Source: Aralia elata
Lineage: Eukaryota; Streptophyta; Magnoliopsida; Apiales; Araliaceae
Length of the DNA: 64,000 bases
Direction of reading: 5' to 3'
Assembly (NCBI GenBank): GCA_034770075.1
Contig: CM068385.1
Location: forward strand, 58,222,939 to 58,286,938
Of the stretch, positions 57,707-64,000 are shown piece by piece (position 1 is the stretch's first letter; every line of letters begins with the position of its first letter). Position numbers and translations under genes: made by a program. The notes beneath the pieces are model-generated. The model was not told the DNA's origin and ran no database searches. It was given only the letters and a program-made list of their open reading frames with translations.

Positions 57707-57712
57707 AAGACA
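54459..57712 (+). other. Element F internal region, non-coding
   Basis: The first 200 bp are repeated in R (61749-61950, reverse). A 142-codon frame at 54655-55083 is broken in R by a 1-bp difference, so I do not call it a gene. Two TTTTGCAGGA sites (about 55034 and 55116) look like 3' splice sites. Poly(A) tracts lie at 55199-55260, 56419-56448, 56726-56767 and 57669-57691. No protein domain is recognised. Confidence 0.75.
55876..56400 (+). repeat. Three degenerate ~175-bp tandem units in F
   Basis: Each unit has TCGAATCGTGGC or TCGAACCGTGGC, GGGGTGTCT or similar, GCCNTAAAGCCNTCTGGTT, an ACTCGTTACATGGGTAACTC-like stretch and CCTAAGAAAACGAG. R carries the same three units in reverse near 50560-51090. 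Confidence 0.8.
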
Positions 57713-58455
57713 AAAAACAACAAACCCTGGGAAGGGCTGAGATCCACGCGAACCACGACAAGATGGTGAGCACCCCTGGGAAGGGCTGATATCCATAAAA
57801 AGAAAAAAAGACAAAAAACAACAAACCCTGGGAAGGCTGAGATCCACGCGAAACCACAACAAAGATGGTGAGCACCCCTGGGAAGGGCTGATATCCACAA
57901 AAAGAAAAAAAGACAAAAAACAAACAAACCCTGGGAAGGGCTGAGATCCCACGCGAACCACGACAAGATGGTGAGCACCCCTGGGAAGGGCTGATATCCA
58001 CCAAAAGAAAAAAAGACAAAAAACAACAAAACCCTGGGAAGGGCTGAGATCCACGCGAACCACAACAAGATGGTGAGCACCCCTGGGAAGGGCTGATATC
58101 CACAAAAAAAGAAAAAAGACAAAAAACAACAAACCCTGGGAAGGGCTGAGATCCACGCGAACCACAACAAGATGGTGAGCACCCCTGGGAAGGGCTGATA
58201 TCCACAAAAAGAAAAAGACAAAAAACAACAAACCCTGGGAAGGGCTGAGATCCACGCGAACCACGACAAGATGGTGAGCACCCCTGGGAAGGGCTGATAT
58301 CCACCAAAAGAAAAAAGACAAAAAACAACAAACCCTGGGAAGGGCTGAGATCCACGCGAACCACAACAAAGATGGTGAGCACCCCTGGGAAGGGCTGAAA
58401 TCCAGAAAAAGAAAAAGACAAAAAACAACAAACCCTGGGAAGGGCTGAGATCCAA
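57713..58455 (+). repeat. CCCTGGGAAGGGCTGA tandem array of F (8 units of ~100 bp)
   Basis: Each unit has two half-units: AAACCCTGGGAAGGGCTGAG with ATCCACGCGAACCAC, and CACCCCTGGGAAGGGCTGAT with ATCCACAAAAAGAAAAA. The copies are nearly identical, which implies recent expansion. Minus-strand frames of 255-359 codons over this array are artefacts of the repeat. Confidence 0.94.
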
Positions 58456-58456
58456 G

Positions 58457-59036
58457 ATAACCAACCGGCGACGATAACCGGGGGTTACGCCGGATGGGTG
58501 ACCGGCGGACGATACCCGGCCCCGACATGTACGATCGACCGGCGACGATAACCGGCTGATCACAGAGATGGATGTCCGGCGACGATAACCGGCTCCGACA
58601 GATAACCAACCCGGCGACGATAACCGGGGGTTACGCGATGGGTGACCGGCGACGATACCCGGCCCCGACATGACGATTCGACCGGCGACAATAACCGGCG
58701 ATCACGAGAATGGTATGTCCGGCGACGATAAACCGGCTCCGACAGATAACCAACCGGCGACGATAACCGGGGGTTACGCGATGGTGTGACCGGCGACGAT
58801 ACCCGGCCCCCGACATGACGATCGACCGGCGACGATAACCGGCGATCACGAGATGGATGTCCGGCGACGATAAACCGGCTCCGACAGATAACCAACCGGC
58901 GACGATAAACCGGGGGTTACGAGATGGTATGGGGTGACCGGCGACGAATACCCGGCCCCGACGAGAACGATCGTCGGCGACGATAACCGGCGATTACGAG
59001 ATGGGTGACCGACGACGAAACCCGGCCCCGATAACC
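58457..59036 (+). repeat. ACCGGCGACGATAACCGG tandem array of F (about 4 units of ~143 bp)
   Basis: Each unit holds four or five short sub-repeats of CCGGCGACGATAACCGG with linkers such as GGGGGTTACGCGATG, CCCCGACATGACGATCG and CTCCGACAGATAACC. Two further decayed words (GACCGGATACGAGACCCGG type) lie at 59305-59370. R has no counterpart. Confidence 0.92.
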
Positions 59037-59587
59037 GATGACACCTGTGGGAACCATATCAAAAGACTGTACAGGGGTCATTTTTCATCAAATTTACATT
59101 TTAATGTTGTGTCACATACATTGAAATAGATGATAATTCTGTACGTGATCCATGCAGGGTTAGGTGTTAAGGTCCTAGCCTATCAGAGTCAAAAGCGATG
59201 GTTTCCAAGAACGATGTGCGAGGGACGAACTCCAAGGATGCCCTTCAAAGCTAGTCAGGAGAATAACTTCCTTTGATGGCAATGGGATGGAATAAGGTGA
59301 TTACCAGAGGGGTGACCGGATACAAGACCCGGCACTCACAGGACAATCGACCGGATACGAGACCCGGCGATTACGAGACGAGCGACAGTGTTAGGGATTG
59401 ATGCATTGACACCTTTACGAATATGTTGTATGCCTTTACATCTTCCGTCTGCATCATAAGTTGTATGTGTTGCATCATGTATGTATTGGTCAATTCTTAT
59501 GCACTGTCATTCATGCATCGAGTGTCTATTCTTTATCCTGTTCATTTCATTTAAACATGTTCATAAAACATGATAAAGAGGGGCAGC
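59037..59587 (+). other. Element F 3' untranslated end and polypurine tract
   Basis: This stretch is non-coding. It ends in AAAGAGGGGCAGC (59575-59587), the polypurine tract, directly before the 3' LTR. GCATCGAGTGTCTATTC near 59516 also occurs in R (about 46470, reverse), fixing the correspondence of the two 3' ends. Confidence 0.85.
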
Positions 59588-61743
59588 TGTAGACACCCAA
59601 ATTTTGCACTTCGTATTACTAACCGTGACAGGAGGGCAAATTCGTCAAGTAGATCGGCCTGCGAAGAGCAAAAGATGGGGAAAAAGTACGGACACTCGAC
59701 GCCACCATGATAATTTGCAGCCGAAATCGACATGATAGCAGGGGCTATCCGAATTTGGCATTCCCGGATGAGGTGGCACGTCTCCCGGAAATTCCCGGAC
59801 TGCAGAACACGAGCCTGTCAACGAAAAACCGACGTTGCGGCGCGAAAATTGAGGCGTGGCACGAAAAATCGAGAAAGTCAGGCCCGCCAGCCGCGGATAG
59901 ATCTGCGGCCAAGTGGGTGCGCCAGCACGAAAACCGGGAGGAAATCAGCACTACCAGCTGTGAGTGCGATGGGAGGCGTGCCAGCTGGCCAGCCGCAGAT
60001 CCATCTGCGGCCAGCCGCAGATAGATCTGCGGCTGGCTTCTGGCCCAGCCTATTTAAGCCGCTTCGGGGCAGCATACAGGAGGGTTTCAGCAAGTTCAGC
60101 AAAATTGAAGGAGAAGAAGGAAATTTCAGCAGCAACATAAGCACGAAAAAATAGAGAGAAAAATAGCTAGATTTTGTAACAAAATAGGGAGAAGAAGAAG
60201 AAAAAAAAGAGTGGAATTAATTCTTTGATTTGATTGTATCAAATAAATTCTTTCCTTCTATTCCAAATACATCAAGTTCACATCCCATTTGGATATCAAT
60301 TGCAAGGTGAAATCTCTTTCGTGATATCAATTTCTATCATATCATTTGATCAAATTAAATGCAATTGTTCAATGTAATTTATTGATTGAACAATGAATTA
60401 GGGATTATGAGTGAAGTTTCCATCGGAATAAAACTCTTCCTAATAACCCGATGATATTTCGTTCATTAATTTCTTTGTTTGTTTTTAATGGTGTCATATT
60501 TGGTATCAATTCCTTTAAATCGTCATTCTAGGATGTCTTGGTATTGTTAGATTGTCCGGGTTGGTTTATTTTCTTGTAATATCCGATTGTTTGTGTGTGG
60601 ATACTTGGTTGTGAGCCTAGGAAAGCGACCCCGGGGTCCCAATCCCGATGATGGAACATGTCTTGATGTAAGAAGTAGAAATGACGTAGTTTTCATTGTA
60701 AATATGTAATCGTTGGGCCTTAAAACGACGCTAAGGCGAGAATCGTGCTTAAGGCCCCGAAATAGTGAGATTTGTGGATTGTTGGCGTTCGGGGACATTT
60801 TGATGGCTTACATGCCCATGAATAGCCCCGACGCGTTTTTATTGCTTTATTTGATTTGTGACACCAAAAATTGATTTCAAAACTAAAACAATGAAAGGAC
60901 TTTCATAAAATCAATCAAATTAGGATATTAGAATCACGAGGTTAAAATATGAGAAGTGCTAAGGAATGTAGATTACTATCTAACGAAAAAGCTAAATAAA
61001 ATCGTTTTCAAATATCATACAAAATGATTTTGCAAATAAGTAACCTTTTATTAAATTCTTTGTGCCATAGGGTGAAAGAGATTCTAGAAATTGCCCGATC
61101 GTTTCACGAAAGCAACGTATAGATCTCGATTCCTATTTTGACGAAGGTTTAAAACTCTTGTTTTGTTAAAACGACACTTAATGAAAATCTCATAGTTTTG
61201 ATAAATTAAAATCAAACCTTTCTCATAAAGAATAAAGCTTGCTCGTGTATACCGAAAAGACATTCCGAAGCGTTATCAAATTAAAGCACGACTTTCCCTA
61301 AAAATCCAAATGATTCTTTCATACAAACTCACCACAACATTCACGTAGGCACACACACACACACGCGCGCGCACACGCACACGTTTCATGAATTAAAGGA
61401 TAGGAAAGCATCAAGATTGCGGTAACCGTGTTTTACGGAAGTCGAGGGGTGCCTAACACCTTCCCCTCACTTAAGCAAGCCCCCGAACTCTATGAATCTC
61501 GATTCGCAGACCAATTAATTCGGAGTCACATATGAGCCATCGATTTATAAAAAACGAAAATTCGGATGAGTTGGTACATCCATTTCAAATATACCAACTG
61601 GCGACTCTGGTTAATTGGCTCATCATAAAACACGATCTTTCAAAACCCCGTCGACATCAATGCCGACCTTTTCCAAAAATCATCTAAACCAAAAGGCTAA
61701 AATTGGAAAAGACAAAAGAGACGAGAAGAACCCGGCGTCGACA
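59588..61743 (+). repeat. Element F 3' LTR
   Basis: It is the partner of 52230-54437; differences are mostly 1-bp indels (2156 against 2208 bp). TATTTAAG at 60051 is a clear TATA-like box followed by a leader with GAAGGAGAAGAAGG. CCGCAGATAGATCTGCGG (60015-60032) is a perfect inverted repeat. A (CA)n(CG)n run lies at 61350-61382. Confidence 0.93.
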
Positions 61744-61748
61744 CAACA

Positions 61749-61971
61749 TACATTCACATTCATCGTCCTCACCGTATGCAAATGATTACTTTGAAGTAAA
61801 GCAAACCCATTCAATCATTCATTCATTGGACAACAACACACATTCATACAACAATAAAAAGAAGTCAAAATGTCGCAAGCACATACACATTTATAAATTT
61901 TAAAGGATAGGATAGCATCAAGACTTAAATGCGGCTTAAGCCCTCTAATGTCCCCAGCGGAGTCGCCAGCT
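61749..61971 (-). other. Element R internal start and primer-binding site (reverse)
   Basis: After the right CAACA of F (61744-61748), R resumes with the reverse complement of F 54459-54660. The primer-binding site, read on the minus strand, is 61969-61951, two bases from the LTR. Confidence 0.88.
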
Positions 61972-64000
61972 GTCGACGCCGGTTTTATCTGCTTATGCGA
62001 TATTTGGTCTTTTCCAATTTTAGCCTTTTGATTAGATGATTTTTTTGGGAAAAGGTCGGCTTGAATGTCGACGGGGTTTTGAAAGATCGTTTTTTATGAT
62101 GAGCCAATTAACCAGAGTCGCCAGTTGGTATATTTGAAATGGATGTACCAACTCATCCGAGTTTTCATTTTTATAAATCGCTGGCTCATATGTGACTCCG
62201 AATTAATTGGTCTGCGAATCGAGATTTTCATAGAGTTCGGGGGCTTGCTTAAGCGAGGGGAAGGTGTTAGGCACCCCCCGACTTCCGTGTGAAACACGGT
62301 TACCGCAATCTTGATGCTTTCCTATCCTTTAATTCATAAAATGTGTGTGTGCGCGTGTGTGTGTGTGTGTCTATGTAAAATGTTGTGGTGAGTTTGCATG
62401 AAAGAGTCATTTGGATTTTTAGGGAAAGTCGTGCTTTTAATTTGAGAATGCTTCGGAATGTCTTTTCGGCATACACAAGAAAGCTTTATGAGAAATGATT
62501 TGATTTTAATTGTCAAAACTATGAGATTTTCATTAGGTGTCGTTTTGGCAAAACAAGAGTTTTAAACCCTTCGTCAAAATAGGAATCGAGATCTATACGT
62601 TGCCTTCGTAACTCACGATGATGGGCAATTTCTAGGATCTCTTTAACCCCTATGCACAACGGTTTAATTAAAACGTTACTTATTTATAAAATCATTTTGT
62701 GTGATGTTTGAAAACGATTTTCTTTAGCTTTCTCGTTTACATAGAAATCGACATTCATTAGCACTTCTCAAATTTTTTTAGCTACGTGATGCTAACCTCC
62801 TAGTTTGCTTGATTTTAAGGAAAAACCTTCCTCGTTTAATCTTTGAAATCATTTTTTCGTGCTTCCATATTTGTGTTCGAAATCCAATCAAGCATATAAA
62901 CACGCGTCGGAGGCTATTCATGGGCATGTAAGCCATCAAAATAAACCCCAAACGCCCACAATCACAAGTTTCACTATTTCGAGGCCTTAAACACGATTGT
63001 CGCCTTGGCGTCGTTTTAAGGCCCGACGATTACATATTTAACAATAACGGATACATCCACTCCGATTACATACATTCAAAAATGTCCATCATCGGATTTG
63101 GACCACGGGGTCGCATTCCTAGGCTCACATCCGAACTTATTGCACAACCACCGAATGGATATAAACGAAAATAAACAACAACGGGATGCCTAACGCTCTA
63201 GGATATCTTACAATGACGATCGAAATACACTATGAATGATACCATAACCATAATAGCTAAGATTTTCACCAAACGGATATCATCGGGCTATTAGGGGGGA
63301 ATTTCATTCCGATGAGACCCTCACTAATAGTCCCTAATCCATGGCTTCACAATAATATGTAAGAACAAAAACTACATTTAAGGTAATTTGGATGACCCAA
63401 AAGCTTGGCCAAAATGGTATACCAAAATGCTAAAACAAAAGATTTATCACCTTGCAAATGATCCCCACAATATGTATGAATTTGTGTATTGAGTAGAGTA
63501 GAAATTTATGGAATACAATCTCACAAAATAGGTACAATCTCTCAATACTTCTCACTCTTTTCTCTCTTAATTTTGCTGTTTTCTCTCTCTTTTTCTTCCT
63601 CTCCCCGAGCTCCTTTTCTGCTGAATCCTTCTCCTCTCCTTTCCTGTATGCGAACTGGCCTAATAAGGCACTGCCAAGGGCAGCCGCAGATCTATCTGCG
63701 GCTGGCCGCAGATATATCTGCGGCTGGCCCTTGGTTCTCCCCCCAGCCGCGCTCGAGTCCCGTGCGCTTCGAGTCCCGTGCTGCCTCGAGTTCCGTCCTT
63801 GGCCGCGAATTGATCTGCGGCTAACTGTGCTGATTTTCTCGTTTTCCGTGCCTCGTCTCGATTTTCGTGTCGTACCGTTGGTTTCCGCTGACAGGTTTGC
63901 GCTCGGCAGTCCGGAACCCGTCGGGAAACGTGCCACGTCATCCGGGCAAGCACAGTGATCAGTAACTGACTCTCGACATTCGTTTGTTGTCGTGTCGGCT
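61972..64000 (-). repeat. Element R 5' LTR (reverse), cut by window end
   Basis: It begins TGTCGACGCCGG, the reverse complement of an F LTR end, and continues to the window end, matching 43991-46263. It includes CCGCAGATCTATCTGCGG and CCGCAGATATATCTGCGG words (63684-63724). U3 is incomplete. Confidence 0.9.

Larger units (their letters stand above)
52230..61743 (+). mobile_element. Element F: complete non-coding Ogre/Tat-like LTR element, 9.5 kb
   Basis: The LTRs are 52230-54437 and 59588-61743, both TGTAGACACCC...GTCGACA. The target duplication is CAACA (52225-52229, 61744-61748). The primer-binding site TGGCGACTCCGCTGGGGAC fits plant tRNA-Arg, which I recall as the Ogre-type primer. The 5.15 kb interior has poly(A) tracts and three tandem-repeat arrays but no gag-pol. 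It inserted into R about 200 bp downstream of R's primer-binding site, in opposite orientation. Large retrotransposon derivative (LARD) is the best class. Confidence 0.92.
43991..64000 (-). mobile_element. Element R: non-coding Ogre/Tat-like LTR element, minus strand, split by F
   Basis: On the minus strand R reads 5' LTR (64000 and beyond to 61972), tRNA-Arg-type primer-binding site (61969-61951), internal region (61950-61749, then 52224-46425 after the F insertion), polypurine tract (46424-46409) and 3' LTR (46408-43991). It inserted in the gypsy-5 LTR; the left target 5-mer would be TCCAT (43986-43990). There is no gag or pol frame in either strand. It is thus a large non-autonomous derivative that would need proteins from a coding relative. 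Confidence 0.85.

Noticed and set aside
57530..58671. Minus-strand ORFs of 255-359 codons with the same words
   Set aside because: They lie over the F copy of the same tandem array and the second array. Several overlapping frames are open at once, which is a repeat artefact.

Overview
This window looks like a stretch of repetitive intergenic DNA from a large-genome flowering plant, probably a eudicot (inference). It is AT-rich and consists almost wholly of LTR retrotransposons nested inside one another. I see no host protein gene, tRNA, rRNA or CRISPR array. All coding sequence is Ty3/gypsy chromovirus (Tekay/Del-like) or Ty1/copia gag-pol, and every copy carries stops or frameshifts.

Layout. 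(1) 1-9639: gypsy-1, a chromovirus entered in its 5' LTR, with a coiled-coil ORF, gag, protease, RT-RNaseH, integrase-chromodomain and a complete 2.9 kb 3' LTR. It sits inside the gag gene of (2) a Ty1/copia element (9640-15110). The copia element in turn sits inside the 5' LTR of (3) gypsy-2 (15111-19252), which has about 3.2 kb LTRs but only about 150 bp between them. (4) 19253-20860: older LTR and polypurine-tract debris leading into the gypsy-4 LTR (20861-37866), which is split by (5) gypsy-3 (23073-36909). Gypsy-3 is a full-length 13.8 kb chromovirus with 3.9 kb LTRs that are almost identical and a GGAAT target duplication. (6) 37867-40716: unassigned DNA split by a 2.47 kb solo LTR with a TACTT target duplication. 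(7) 40717-43990: the start of a gypsy-3-related LTR (gypsy-5). It is interrupted by (8) R, a non-coding Ogre/Tat-like element on the minus strand (43991 to beyond the window end). R is interrupted by (9) F, a complete 9.5 kb element of the same non-coding family on the plus strand (52230-61743, CAACA target duplication).

How the parts relate. The chromoviral LTR families 1-4 share a module not explained by standard LTR anatomy. It contains a purine-rich leader ending in AG|GTAT, and far downstream a hairpin whose stem is kept while its bases change, followed by TTCTTGC and a CAG that looks like a 3' splice site. In three families a short Lys-rich reading frame and a stop follow. Gypsy-1 and gypsy-3 also share an acidic coiled-coil ORF of about 278 codons between the primer-binding site and gag. 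F and R carry a primer-binding site of the tRNA-Arg type and long tandem arrays but no gag or pol. Their opposite orientation creates multi-kilobase inverted repeats. These three features are the best candidates for undescribed biology here.

Limits. Many differences between paired repeats are single-base indels, most strongly in 44-52 kb, so some frameshifts may be sequencing or assembly errors rather than real decay. Lineage names rest on motif recognition, not on a search. Repeat counts and LTR differences were made by eye and are approximate.
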